A stretch of 64,000 bases of DNA from Cristatella mucedo. Lineage: Eukaryota > Bryozoa > Phylactolaemata > Cristatellidae. The stretch spans positions 1,468,501-1,532,500 of the forward strand of contig WPIO01000040.1 of assembly GCA_009760855.2 (NCBI GenBank), in the 5' to 3' direction. The notes under the pieces are model-generated. The model saw only the letters and a list, made by a program, of their open reading frames with translations. It did no database searches and was not told where the DNA came from. The translations under genes and the position numbers were made by a program. Below are positions 1 through 8,865 of this stretch, in pieces (the first letter of the stretch is position 1; each line of letters starts with the position of its first letter).

Positions 1-447
1 CGGCTCAGCGGCTTGCCGAGCGCATAGTGTTTCAACGACACGAGAGCGCTCTGAATGGCGGGCTCAGCCACGCGCGCTTTCGCTTGTCTGGCCAAGGATG
101 CGCGCGATAAAATGGCGAACGGCGCCTCTGACGGATTCGAGCGGACGCGTGCATCAGCGTCTGCTGCGGCGGCGGCAACCCGCGTGTACGCGCCGCGCGC
201 TCACCGAGGCGTGCAGAATCCGTCGGCGCGAGACATCAGCTCGCAACTTGCTACTGGCATTCGCCTTTCCGGAGGCGGAGAGACCGCTCGCGCTGCAGCA
301 AAATATCGTGCGATGGTCGGCGCGGCGCGAACATGCGCAGCGGCGGTTCGCGTGCGAAAACCAGATCGGGCTCCGCGGCGCATTGCGCATCGCAATAACC
401 CTCTTAACATCTAGCCTCTCTAACACTCTAACTTCTCTTTTTTTCAG

Positions 448-552
448 GATTGCGATGCATCGCGCCGCGAGCCTGCGCAAACTTGCTGGCGCCACCGCGA
501 CGACCGCACGTTGTGCAACAGCTGTGCAACAGCTCCTGCGGCTCTATGGCCG
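448..552 (+). other. candidate host exon interrupted by element 1
   Basis: A strong 3' splice site (CTAAC-like branch region, long T tract, then CAG ending at 447) precedes a GC-rich stretch. One frame stays open up to the viral insertion and is Cys-rich (a CNSC pair about 20 codons in). Removing the element and one copy of the 5-bp duplication leaves this frame open for about 15 further codons past 19853, so the element may sit in an exon. No family is recognised. Positions 1-447 are GC-rich and show no supported gene. Confidence 0.22.
548..552. repeat. putative target-site duplication, left
   Basis: GGCCG immediately precedes the left terminal inverted repeat. The same five bases follow the right terminal repeat at 19849-19853. 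A duplicated target is expected for a transposase- or integrase-mediated insertion. Polintons usually make 6 bp, so 5 bp is slightly off and could be chance in GC-rich DNA. Confidence 0.5.
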
Positions 553-585
553 TGTTGTAAGAAAAGTACCCTTTACGGGACATTT
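553..585 (+). repeat. terminal inverted repeat, left end of element 1
   Basis: The repeat begins TGTTGTAAGAAAAGTA and continues through a CCTTTACGGGACATTT block. It matches the reverse complement of 19816-19848 with one mismatch (C/T). Similarity stops abruptly on the inner side. The stop codon of the nuclease gene lies within this repeat. A length of 33 bp is short for Polintons, whose terminal repeats are usually hundreds of bases. Confidence 0.85.
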
Positions 586-1112
586 AGACCAGGTACAAAG
601 ATTTCAAATTCACTATAAAAACATCTAGTGAATTTTAGTACATGAAGTCCTAATAAACATTGAGCAAGGTATTGTTTTGAAACAAAATCGTCTACTATAC
701 TTCTAGACCATAAACACTTTATCTCAATTAACGTATCTTCATCTATAATACCGTCTGGAGAATATCTATAAACACCATCGCTAATGAAGCAGTCATTTGC
801 ATTTTCAATAGTTCTATCTAATTTTATTTCTAAATATTTAGCCGCTATTGGCTCGAATACCTTACCAAATAACATTTGTGCAAATCTCATTGGTTAGGAA
901 TTAGCAATATATTTTTTCATTTTTCTATTAGCAATTAGTTCTATATCACAATCAGTTTGACTACCAAAAACCATATCATTTCCTAACACAGAATACACTA
1001 CTGATCCACCTATATTTAAACTCGCAGATCTCTTCCACTCATCAGACCCTTGAATAAAACTTGTTTTTGCATTATATTTAGTTATTATAATTTTATTAAA
1101 AATCTTTTCCAT
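573..1112 (-). pseudogene. YqaJ-type viral recombinase/exonuclease
   Basis: This is a lambda-exonuclease/YqaJ-fold nuclease, expected to resect DNA ends during viral recombination or replication. The N-terminal region has the QGSDEWKR substrate-site motif. Further on an SPDG block and a following EIK supply the family's metal-binding acidic and Lys residues. The start is taken at the ATG read from 1112, because copy 2 has the equivalent ATG right after a TATA-type motif. The first bases overlap the capsid gene's end. One in-frame TAA at 894-896 breaks the gene. The C-terminus is cut short where it runs into the terminal repeat, whereas copy 2 continues for at least 30 more residues. Confidence 0.75.
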
Positions 1113-2630
1113 CATAAACCGTATTTCCATTGCTACAAGTGAAATTAGCACCACTTCCATTAGAAGTTAGTTCAGCACTATTCTCTCAAATAGTCAAGTA
1201 GTGGATGATCAATGTGGTTCCAACAGGCACAGCACTATTGAATTCAACAGTTACATCTAGCCGAGAAGTCGCTCTAAGAGGCTCATCATTGTTTTGCAAG
1301 TCAACAACGTGAATAGGATAAAGTGACATCCATTCTGAGAAAGAAACACCAGTTGGATTAGCAAGCTCATTAACTCCAAGATATTGTTTTCTGAAAGTCA
1401 TGAAATCCATATATGCAGGTGCATGTTTACCAAGTTTTGGAAAACTAGATCTTGGAACTGCAGGATATTGTTTAGATCCATTAGCAAGAACTGAAACACT
1501 TTTAATATCACAATGATTGTAAGTACAAGGGTTACCAGTGTAACTATCGTATTTATCAGCATTTTGAGCAGCAGCGATCAACCATCAAACTTTATCAATT
1601 GTATTTTGAACTGATAGAGTTTGAACAAATCCAAGATTTTGGTTGAAAGTATTTACAGTAATGTTTTCATATCGTCTAACTCTGTAATTTAGTCTAATTT
1701 TCTTTGATCTCTCACTTGAAATATCTGCAAGTGCTCTTTGAATACTTTCTTTTGGTAAACACATGGTACAACAAGTCTCATTTTTGACATTGCAGTTCTG
1801 AAAGCAGTATAAACACCTTGCCCATTACCAATACCAACAGAACCAGTTCCACTCGTAGCCACTGCGTTAATTTGATCATTTGCACTTCCACTTGTTCCAG
1901 TCAAAATAATATCTCTATTAAATCCACCAACACGAGTCATTTCAAGTGTAAATGGAATATTATAAAGAATTTTATTCATATCAGCACAAAAACCAGAGAT
2001 TCTTGCTAGAGGCAAATCAATACTGAAATTTCCAACCTCATCAATAGTGTTATTTATAATTCCTCTTCTAACTACATATCCAGTGTTTCAAGCACTAGCT
2101 CTAGCAGCATTAGGGCTAACATAAGAAGTAAGACCTCCAGATAAATTGTCAATTCCAGCTGCTTCATCTTTTCTCCATCCACTAGCAGGACCTTCAGTTC
2201 TATTATATTCATTTGGATTCCATAGAAGACCCATTAGTGTTGAGACACTTCCAACTCCTTCTTTTAGTGGGAGGCTATCAATCTCTTCAGTGCCGAGTCT
2301 GACTCTCATACTACTAAACATCTATGCACCAGTGTTATTAACAAGAATAAATGCAAGATTTTTATGAGGAATACCATAGGCACCATTAGCAGCAGTCTGA
2401 ACTTGTATTTGTCCTTCAAGTAAAAGATAACTATCAGATAAGACATAGCATGTTTGTTGTTCACCAGGAACTATGAAACTAACTAATTTATTAGTAACAT
2501 TATTAGTCTCATTTCCATTAATTTGATAAAACTCTCTAAATTGATAGTCTTTAAGTTTATATTCAGGGAACTCAGGATCTCCAAGTTCGAGTATACTATC
2601 GATAGGTGCAATTGCCATTTTCTTCTCCAT
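1096..2630 (-). pseudogene. major capsid protein, double jelly-roll type
   Basis: About 510 codons, the size expected for Polinton-group major capsid proteins. Recognisable blocks are an N-terminal FREFYQINGNE segment, a YLLLEGQIQV strand, MFSSMRVRLG, a Trp-containing WNPNEYNRTEG loop and a SIDLPLARISGFCADMNK block. The hexameric capsomer is built from this protein in the family. The frame is broken by TAG at 2322-2324 (Trp in copy 2), TGA at 2088-2090, TGA at 1585-1587 (Arg in copy 2), TGA at 1186-1188 (Cys in copy 2) and a frameshift near 1740. Either the ATG at 2630 or the one at 2618 could be the start. The last codons overlap the nuclease start. Confidence 0.8.
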
Positions 2631-2646
2631 ATAAAAAACTAAAATT

Positions 2647-3253
2647 TTATTTTTGAATATATAATCCAGCACCTAATCTTTTCTTTATTTTACCTCCATA
2701 AGTATCAATCCTAGGACTAACGTAAGGAACAACAGCTTTATCATTAATTACTTTTGCTATTTCTTTATATGCTTTAAGATCATTCTCTTTAAGAGTCTCC
2801 GAATAGTCTTCTACTTCTGGTTCATCTTCTTCTATCTTTGCCTTTCTACTTTTTTTTAGATTTTTTCTTACTAACCTTTTCAAGCATAACTTCTTTTAGT
2901 TTAAGATCCATCTCTTTCATCTTTCTGTCATATTCTTCATCTTTTCTTTTCTTTTCAAGCTCATATTCAAGTTCTTTCTTTCTTTTTTCTTCTTCAAGTT
3001 TATCATCCATCTCTCTACGTTTAACAGCATAATCTTGATCTATCTTTTCTTTCTTTGTTTGAAGTTCAGTCAGCTTTCTTACTTGATGCATTTCAATGCC
3101 TTTATTTGCAATCGATAATCCTGCATCAACAGCTTTACTTGTAGTACCTAAAACTTGATTAAAGATATTAAGAGCATTATCAAACTTTGCTCCAGATCCA
3201 CGATATTTATCACCATGTATTCTTTCATGACCAACTCTTGCATAGCTACCCAT
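2647..3253 (-). CDS. coiled-coil, Lys-rich virion-type protein
   Basis: The first open frame (2846-3253) starts at an ATG just after TAATATAGAGCA, the element's usual start motif. Residues 1-50 are Gly/Ala-rich (an alanine-rich helix, TSKAVDAGLSIANKG). Residues 55-130 are a highly charged coiled coil of Lys/Glu repeats. It ends in a poly-Lys stretch encoded by an A-run (about 2850-2875), where a second open frame (2647-2883) begins in another phase. That frame encodes an acidic segment and a basic GGKIKKRLGAGLY tail. The two frames are probably one gene joined across a homopolymer indel, but could be two overlapping genes. No counterpart was found in copy 2. The function is not recognised. 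Confidence 0.5.
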
Positions 3254-3262
3254 TGCTCTATA

Positions 3263-4168
3263 TTACTTTGAAATTTCTATTGTTACAACTACATCAGTTA
3301 TAATTGATACAGGATTTCCATTTTGATCTGTTAAACTTATCTTAAAACTACTTATTCCATCTACATCACCACGTGTTGATAAATACAATACATTATTAAT
3401 GTGTAGATCAACCTTTTCACCTGGACTAATATCATCAATATCTATAATATATAAAGAAATACATTGCTCTAAGAATCCTTTTCTTCTTTCTGCATAATTC
3501 TTAATAGGATCAACTAAATCGCAATCAACACTTATCAATCGTATTCCTTTATCGTCTGGTAATAACATTTTATTCCACGCTTTAAAGATGCCAGCAAAAT
3601 ACATTGCTTTTTCTATTGCTTCATATAGTGTTCCACCTACAAGAGCACTATCAAATGTTCCTTGTTGTTGATTTGAATTAAAACCAAGAGTATCTCCGAT
3701 TGAATTCACAGCAACATTACAATTGCTTCCGAGTAGAACAACATAATCACCAACTGTTTGCATTAGTATTCTATCATCTGTGTCAGCACTAAATTTTATA
3801 CCTGCACTATTTCTTTTAGTTGTATCATAAAAATCACTAACCGTTAATGTCGTTGTTGACCCATTTGGAGCAACTATAGTTTTTGGTTGAGGTTCTGATA
3901 GTCCTCTATTTAGAGCTGCTGTTATTTCATTTGAATCATAATAACCAGGAGTAATTGTAATATATGCTGGTGAGCTATCAGTCATTGACCACTTAAACCA
4001 AAGTTTATCATTTATATCTTTAAGTATATTTAATACAACTTCATTAGTATAAGTGAATTCTACTCTTCGTAATCCAATTTTATTATAACCTGAATCAGAT
4101 CCAAGCATAAGAGGTGGATATGACGTTTTTGATTCTGAACTACTAGTTCCAGTTAATCTTATTGACAT
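3263..4168 (-). CDS. minor capsid/penton-like protein 1
   Basis: An intact 301-residue frame. The ATG follows TTAATATAGAAA directly, the strongest form of the element's start motif. The protein is beta-rich, with the pattern of Polinton-group minor virion proteins: an LRRVEFTYTNEVV strand, a short W-rich strand, an ITPGYYDSNEI turn and a later DTLGF block. It is read as a single-jelly-roll penton or vertex protein by its place next to the capsid gene and its resemblance to such proteins. The neighbouring gene at 4177-5045 looks like a paralog with the same GxYxxxxI and LGF landmarks. Its copy-2 counterpart at 29911-30880 is broken. Confidence 0.6.
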   Translation of the reverse strand: MSIRLTGTSSSESKTSYPPLMLGSDSGYNKIGLRRVEFTYTNEVVLNILKDINDKLWFKWSMTDSSPAYITITPGYYDSNEITAALNRGLSEPQPKTIVAPNGSTTTLTVSDFYDTTKRNSAGIKFSADTDDRILMQTVGDYVVLLGSNCNVAVNSIGDTLGFNSNQQQGTFDSALVGGTLYEAIEKAMYFAGIFKAWNKMLLPDDKGIRLISVDCDLVDPIKNYAERRKGFLEQCISLYIIDIDDISPGEKVDLHINNVLYLSTRGDVDGISSFKISLTDQNGNPVSIITDVVVTIEISK

Positions 4169-4176
4169 TTTCTATA

Positions 4177-5045
4177 TTAAACTTCAAGAATTTCTATAGC
4201 AACCGTAATATTTTGTGAACTAAAATCTATTATATTTTGATCTTGATCAGTAATAGTAATTACTATATCAGAGATAGAATCATTAGCAAAATTATGATAT
4301 TCAATAGTTTTTGGTTCATAGACCATTAGACTCCACGGATAGGCATCATAAGGAAAGCTAGCTAACACTGATGCGATTCTTTCCCATTTATGAAACTAAT
4401 TCCACTTGCAACCATATTACAATTTATAACTATAAAATCAATGTTACTAACATACACTTCATTCTCAGAATCAACCTTAGTATTAGGTGTACAAACGACT
4501 GGTGTAATATCAGGATACATTTAAACAAAGTCAGCAGCAGATACAGTAGTATAAGCAGCAGCAGTAAATCCTAATATAGTAGAAATAGAAGATTTACTTG
4601 TAAGAAAACTCCAACCAACATGTAATTTAATCCATGACTTTGAAGTAGCAGTATCAAGTCCCATTTGAAACTTATCAGTTGTTGCTCCAGATTGTGTAAT
4701 TGAATTATTAATTGTATCAGCAATTCCAACATTTATATCATCAATTGTTCCACCATATATTCCAGGACTTAATTTAATAGTTTGTTCTGAACCACCAGTA
4801 ACTCTATAAATGAAAGTATTATTAGTTTCAGTTTTATTTCTAATAGAATTAGTTGAAGCAAATTTCTTAAAACAGATCTTAAAGTTTTTACCTCTTAGTA
4901 ATATTGGTGTATTAACCCTAGCTCTTATTGGATTAGTAGTTCCATTTTTATTGAAAACGTATCCATCTTGACTTGCTTGACTACTTCTTCTAATACTTTC
5001 AAGATTCTTTAATATATCACTAGCAATTTTTACTAAGTCACTAAT
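4177..5045 (-). pseudogene. minor capsid/penton-like protein 2
   Basis: The frame is beta-rich and shares landmarks with the gene at 3263-4168: a KNFKICFKKF strand, an NNTFIYRV strand, SPGIYGGTIDDIN and a TILGF block. The reading frame follows TATATAGAAA but begins with ATT rather than ATG, and copy 2 has ATT at the same codon. A TAA at 4521-4523 and a one-base frameshift near 4382 break it before the C-terminal block (4177-4368, YEPKTIEYHNFA). It is probably a second vertex or penton-associated protein. Its end abuts the start motif of the next gene. Confidence 0.55.
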
Positions 5046-5047
5046 TT

Positions 5048-5681
5048 CTATATATTAAATAAAAGTTTGTTTATCTTTGCAACATATTCTTTTTGGTGCT
5101 TTTCGAGACTTAGCAAGGTAATCAACAGCAGAACTGATTGAACTTATTACACCTCTATTTCCTGCTGCAAGTTCACTTAACCATAGATCAAGTTTATCAA
5201 GTACTTTTTTTCAGATTTTACAAAGAATGGAACTATCTCTATTCCTTTTCCAGTATAAGTAAGATAACTATAAATAACATTTTCTACAGGTTTTCTTGAT
5301 TCCAAAGCTCTCAATTGTGAATGTAAAAATATAGTATCAGAATTAAATGATTCTTTACTATCTACTCTAATATTTTCTATAGCACTTCTTACTGTATTAG
5401 ATACTGATTCTTTAGGGTTTACTTTATCAAGTGAATATTGTTTATTTTATTTTAACAATATTACCAGAGTTATCAGTTGATTTCTCTAAAGCACGTTCAT
5501 GTTCAACTCTATCTCTTGCTTGCATTTCTGCTTCAATTCTTTGTATCTCTTGAGCATTATCAAGTATTTCAGCAGCATGTGATCTTTCTAAATTAGCAAG
5601 TTTATTTTCTAAATCTATTGCTTCTTGAACACTTCCTCTGTAAGGTCTGTTCTTACTCGCATATATTTTACCATTAATCAT
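5048..5681 (-). pseudogene. helical proteins of unknown function
   Basis: The upstream part (5442-5681, 79 residues) is intact and starts at an ATG after GAATATAGGAGAAC. It is a charged alpha-helical protein with heptad-like Glu/Ala/Lys spacing. The downstream part (5048-5441) is open in pieces, with frameshifts in A-runs near 5210 and 5090. It contains an SELAAGNRGVISSISSAVDYL segment that is conserved in copy 2 (31750-32124). Whether this was one gene or two cannot be decided. No known domain is recognised. It sits between the ATPase and the penton-like gene, so a packaging or assembly role is only a guess. Confidence 0.45.
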
Positions 5682-5693
5682 GTTCTCCTATAT

Positions 5694-6353
5694 TCAATTA
5701 AAACTAGTTATTAATTGTTTACCTGTATTATCAACTGACCAAAATCTTCCTTCTGATTCTGTTTTAGTTTGATCAATAACACAATAACTATATCTATTCC
5801 TAGTACAGGAATTTACCCATTCTCTAAATTGTTTCTTACCAATATCACCAACATATGAATCACGAATGTATTCTATATCAGTATTATTCTGTTTAAAGAT
5901 TATTATCATATTTATATTATTTCTTATTTCTCTTCTAGGAATATTAGTAAAACCTTGAGCAAGATAAAATATATTCAAACCTTTATCTCTTCCTCTAGTA
6001 AAATAATCTAATATCTTAGATTGATCTTCTGTCATCAAATCATCTAATACAACATTCTTACAATTCTTATATGAATCAACTTCTGGCATCGACTCAATTC
6101 CATTAGGATGATTTGGCTTTTCTTTAGTCATTGACATAAGACCACGATATAACTTTTGATCTAAACTTGAAGCAATAATAGTACAAGTATCATAATTAAC
6201 TTTTCCATAAAATATCCAATTCATTATTAACTGAGATTTACCTGTTCCGCTAGGTCCAAGTACTAATGATCTAATTGGAACTTTAGGTAATGGTTCTGTA
6301 TGTCCTGTATCCATATCTTGTCCAAAATTGAATGGTTTAACTTGCAAAGATAT
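5694..6353 (-). CDS. A32-like genome-packaging ATPase
   Basis: A FtsK/HerA-superfamily ATPase that translocates viral DNA into capsids in this virus group. It has 219 codons. Walker A (GPSGTGKS) is near residues 33-40 and Walker B (NVVLDD) near 100-105, followed by a conserved LAQGFTNIPR segment where the superfamily has its sensor region. The length is typical. The codon at the expected start is ATA (6353), following TATAGAAAAA, where copy 2 has ATG. A downstream TTG at 6347 is the only nearby alternative start. So initiation is doubtful although the rest of the frame is intact. It is divergent from the zinc-ribbon gene, with about 21 bp between start codons. Confidence 0.88.
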   Translation of the reverse strand: MSLQVKPFNFGQDMDTGHTEPLPKVPIRSLVLGPSGTGKSQLIMNWIFYGKVNYDTCTIIASSLDQKLYRGLMSMTKEKPNHPNGIESMPEVDSYKNCKNVVLDDLMTEDQSKILDYFTRGRDKGLNIFYLAQGFTNIPRREIRNNINMIIIFKQNNTDIEYIRDSYVGDIGKKQFREWVNSCTRNRYSYCVIDQTKTESEGRFWSVDNTGKQLITSFN

Positions 6354-6374
6354 TTTTTCTATATTATAATAGAT
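6354..6374. promoter_or_regulatory. bidirectional start-site promoter motif
   Basis: Twenty-one AT-only-rich bases separate the divergent ATPase (minus) and zinc-ribbon (plus) starts. Read on the minus strand they give ATTATAATATAGAAAAA up to the start codon, and on the plus strand TATTATAATAGAT before ATG 6375. The TATAG core lies 6-10 bp from each start, too close for a conventional TATA box at -30. Confidence 0.55.
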
Positions 6375-6795
6375 ATGGAAATATGTTGTTTGAATTGTAA
6401 AAAAAACTGATATTATACATTAAAAATATGTAGAAGTAGATAGTACGAAAGGAACGAGAGGAATGCTTAAAGGTATTTGTACTATTTGTGATAGTAAGAA
6501 GTCAAAGTGTGTTAAGTTGAGATCTGATTCAACGACAGTTGGTTCTGGAAGAATACAAAACAAATATGGATCAGGAAGAATACAAAACAAATCTGGTTCT
6601 GGAAGAATACAAAGCAAATCTGGATCATCTGTTCCAACTCCTGCTTTATTTGCTGCAATATCAAATACACTTAGTAAAAAATTCTCAGGTAGTAAAGAAA
6701 GATATAGTGGTTCTGGAGATAAAGAACAAATGATTGAAGAACTAAAAAAGACTATTGAACAATTAAAAAAAAGTAAAATCATCACCTTTGACTGA
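6375..6795 (+). pseudogene. zinc-ribbon protein with Ser-Gly repeats
   Basis: Small protein with one CxxC near the N-terminus (CLNC) and a second CxxC (CTIC) about 35 residues later, after a TRGMLKG segment. The layout resembles the DUF5679-type zinc ribbon seen in several large DNA viruses and Polintons. A stop and frameshift around 6408-6450 separate the first CxxC from the rest. From ATG 6463 the remaining 110 codons are open. They carry three copies of an eight-residue GSGRIQNK-type repeat (about 6541-6630). Copy 2 (33393-33647) has the same two CxxC pairs in one frame without the repeat. The ATG follows TAGAT. Confidence 0.55.
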
Positions 6796-7153
6796 TATAG
6801 AAATAAATATTGATATAAAAGAATTAGATATAAAAAATTTAGAGGTGTCTTTGCAAGAGATAAACTAAAAAAAAACATTAAGAAATGAATTTCTTATTTG
6901 TAATACTGGTGAATCAGAAAAAGCAATATATCATTGGGTAGCACTTAAAAAAGAAGAAAACGAATGTTTTTACTTTGATTCATTCGGTGCACCACCAATG
7001 CCAGAAGTAATAAAATATTTTGGTGTTATACCAACATTTCAAACGTTTAAGTTACAAGAATACAATCAAACAGATTGTGGAAAAAGGTGTCTAATCTTCT
7101 TAAAACTAATGCAAGAATCGGATTTTGGATCCACAATGGAATTATTAATTTAA
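6730..7153 (+). pseudogene. adenain-like cysteine protease (Ulp1 fold)
   Basis: Maturation protease of the adenovirus/Polinton type. The catalytic landmarks are visible in order: His in YHWVAL, Asp in YFDSFG, Gln in KLQEYN and Cys in TDCGKRC. The Gln lies seven residues before the Cys, as in adenovirus protease. An N-terminal LTDIEIN segment precedes the core. A frameshift in an A-run near 6770 and an in-frame TAA at 6866-6868 break the gene, while the catalytic half (6869-7153) is open. Copy 2 keeps the YHW, YFDSF and NCG...RC landmarks but is more decayed. Confidence 0.8.
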
Positions 7154-7182
7154 TTTAAACATTTTCTTTCCCTTGTATAGAA

Positions 7183-7689
7183 ATGGAAACGGAGAATAAA
7201 AAATTCGTTGTACTCGAAAATGCTGCAGTCGTAATTCCTAAAGGAAAACAAGCACGTATTCACATTGAAGAGAAAATTAGTAAAGATTCTAAGCCTTACT
7301 TCAATGGATGGATGTATATTACAGAAGATATGAGACCTGTACTTGAAGATATTGCTAATAGAGCAAGTATGAAGCTTGAATTTAGTGGATATGATATGAG
7401 TGCTCGTTCAACTATTGGTATTAGAATTGCATTTGGTAACAAACCAAGTATCTTCTTCAATCAAAAGAATAAACAAATTAAATTTGCCAGTGTTTCTGAA
7501 ATAATTCAAAAGTTTGGAAATGACTTTGCTGTTACTGGAATTCTAGATTGATCTTATGTTACTAAAGATACTTATAACTCAGAAGAAAGACTTAGTATTA
7601 GATTGAAGATTGATCAAGTTAAAGTTTATAATATAGATAAAAACAATTACAGGATAAATTCAATCCTGCAGATTGTTAGATACATATAA
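7183..7689 (+). pseudogene. conserved viral protein of unknown function
   Basis: The ATG follows GTATAGAA exactly, as for other genes of the element. The first 122 codons are open, then a TGA at 7549-7551, then the frame continues to 7689. Copy 2 (34189 onward) has a Gly codon at the TGA position and recognisable colinear blocks (a HIEEKISKDSKP-like segment and a C-terminal DQVKVY block). The sequence looks like a mixed alpha/beta globular protein with no membrane segment. No family is recognised. It follows the protease and precedes a convergent gene. Confidence 0.55.
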
Positions 7690-7734
7690 AACAAAATAAA
7701 AATTAGATAAACATGAAACAAAACAAAAATTAGA

Positions 7735-8142
7735 TTATATCTTTTTTTTACTTATAGATAACATTTTATCAACAAGAGTTTTAGCATAATTAGTTATCTT
7801 ACTAATACTTGATGGATTGTTTACTTTATCTTTTAAGAAATCCACTGCGAATTTACTATCAAGAATAGAAGCACCAATGCCTAAACCTAACTTCACTTTA
7901 GCGCTCATAATTGCTGCGACAGTTTTTGCATCCTCACGAACGTAATTTGGTTGTTTAGGATCTAATGCAATACGAGCAGCTGATTCTGCTAAAACTATAT
8001 CAGATAAATTTCTTATTTCAGTTCTTTTTGGTTCAGGATCATTTGAAGTCTCTGTGTATGCATGGTTGTGAATTAAAGCACGTGCATCCAAATCATTCAC
8101 TCCAGTGTAACCCTGTTCCATTCTTTTTTGAATTGTGTTCAT
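7735..8142 (-). CDS. conserved helical viral protein
   Basis: An intact 135-codon frame. The N-terminal half is polar with an LDARALIHNHAYTE segment. The C-terminal half is helical and Lys-rich, ending in KKK, and includes a Gly/Ala patch (KLGLGIGASIL). The ATG overlaps the stop of the upstream gene by the ATGA arrangement (8139-8142), so the two are likely co-transcribed and translationally coupled or fused by reading. A degraded homolog lies at 34757-34970 in copy 2. The function is unknown; a minor virion component is possible. Confidence 0.55.
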   Translation of the reverse strand: MNTIQKRMEQGYTGVNDLDARALIHNHAYTETSNDPEPKRTEIRNLSDIVLAESAARIALDPKQPNYVREDAKTVAAIMSAKVKLGLGIGASILDSKFAVDFLKDKVNNPSSISKITNYAKTLVDKMLSISKKKI

Positions 8143-8505
8143 GGCCCGGCATAAGAATATTTCCCAGTATTGTTAAAAGAACCATTTGGAACATTTTCAG
8201 ATTGAATTGAACCTTTTGGAAGAGGAAGATGAAACTCTCTTCCACCAGATAATTCGCTTATTATATCTACGACGCCACTTCCAATTTTTCTATTTGCTCT
8301 TAGTTGTTTCAAAGGTTCAATTGCAATCCTTTACTAGCACTCTTACTTTTTTCTTTTTTGTTTAGTTGTGTATTAGTTACAAGTAAAGAAACGGAACCAG
8401 TTAAATCAGAGTGTTTAAGTCATCTTGATATAGGTTCTATTGATTTGTGTATTTGTTTTACTTGATGGTCTGACAATGATATTTTTACTTCTTGATAACT
8501 CTTAT
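8139..8505 (-). pseudogene. Lys-rich virion-type protein
   Basis: The frame begins after TATATAGAAA at about 8505, without an ATG at the expected place. It holds short repeated beta/Lys segments (KISLSDHQVKQIHK, then SLLVTNTQLNKKEK, then IEPLKQLRANRKIG). These resemble the repetitive basic virion proteins commonly encoded next to the protease in Polintons. A TGA at 8420-8422 and a frameshift near 8330 break it. The C-terminal part has a hydrophobic EFHLPLPKG segment. The stop overlaps the start of the next gene. No copy-2 counterpart could be read confidently. Confidence 0.4.
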
Positions 8506-8554
8506 TTCTATATATAATAAAATAACTTTAACATATAAAAAACATTGTATAGAA

Positions 8555-8850
8555 ATGTCAGATAGTGAAGATTGCACTACTGTTGGTAGTGTTGAAAAAT
8601 TTAGAGAGAGACTTCTTGAGTTATTGGATTATAATCCTTATAATGGAGAAATTAAACATAAAACTAGTAGTGAATCAGAAAGAATAATTAAAACTACTGG
8701 TTATAAAGAAATATCAATTGATGGTAAACTATATGAATCACATAAAATTGTGTGGATTATTTTAGATATAAATTACCTAACTCTCATATACAACACGCTA
8801 ATTTAAATAAGTTAGATAATAGAATTAATAATTTATTCTACATCCCACCA
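8555..8850 (+). pseudogene. degenerate HNH-endonuclease paralog
   Basis: The ATG follows TTGTATAGAA. The N-terminal segment (EDCTTV, then a RERLLELLDYNPYNGEI block) closely parallels the adjacent gene at 8866-9408, so this is a tandem duplicate. A frameshift near 8760 precedes a block aligned with the partner's HNH core. There the expected Asp-His-Ile-Asp is replaced by residues without the acidic pair, so it would be inactive even without the frameshift. No AP2-like tail is present. Confidence 0.5.
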
Positions 8851-8865
8851 ATGGGGAATTCTTGT

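Noticed and set aside
448-552. GATA-type zinc finger in the left flank
   Set aside because: A WRHRDDRTLCNSC segment recalls a GATA finger, but the first Cys pair and the conserved residues after the last Cys are absent.
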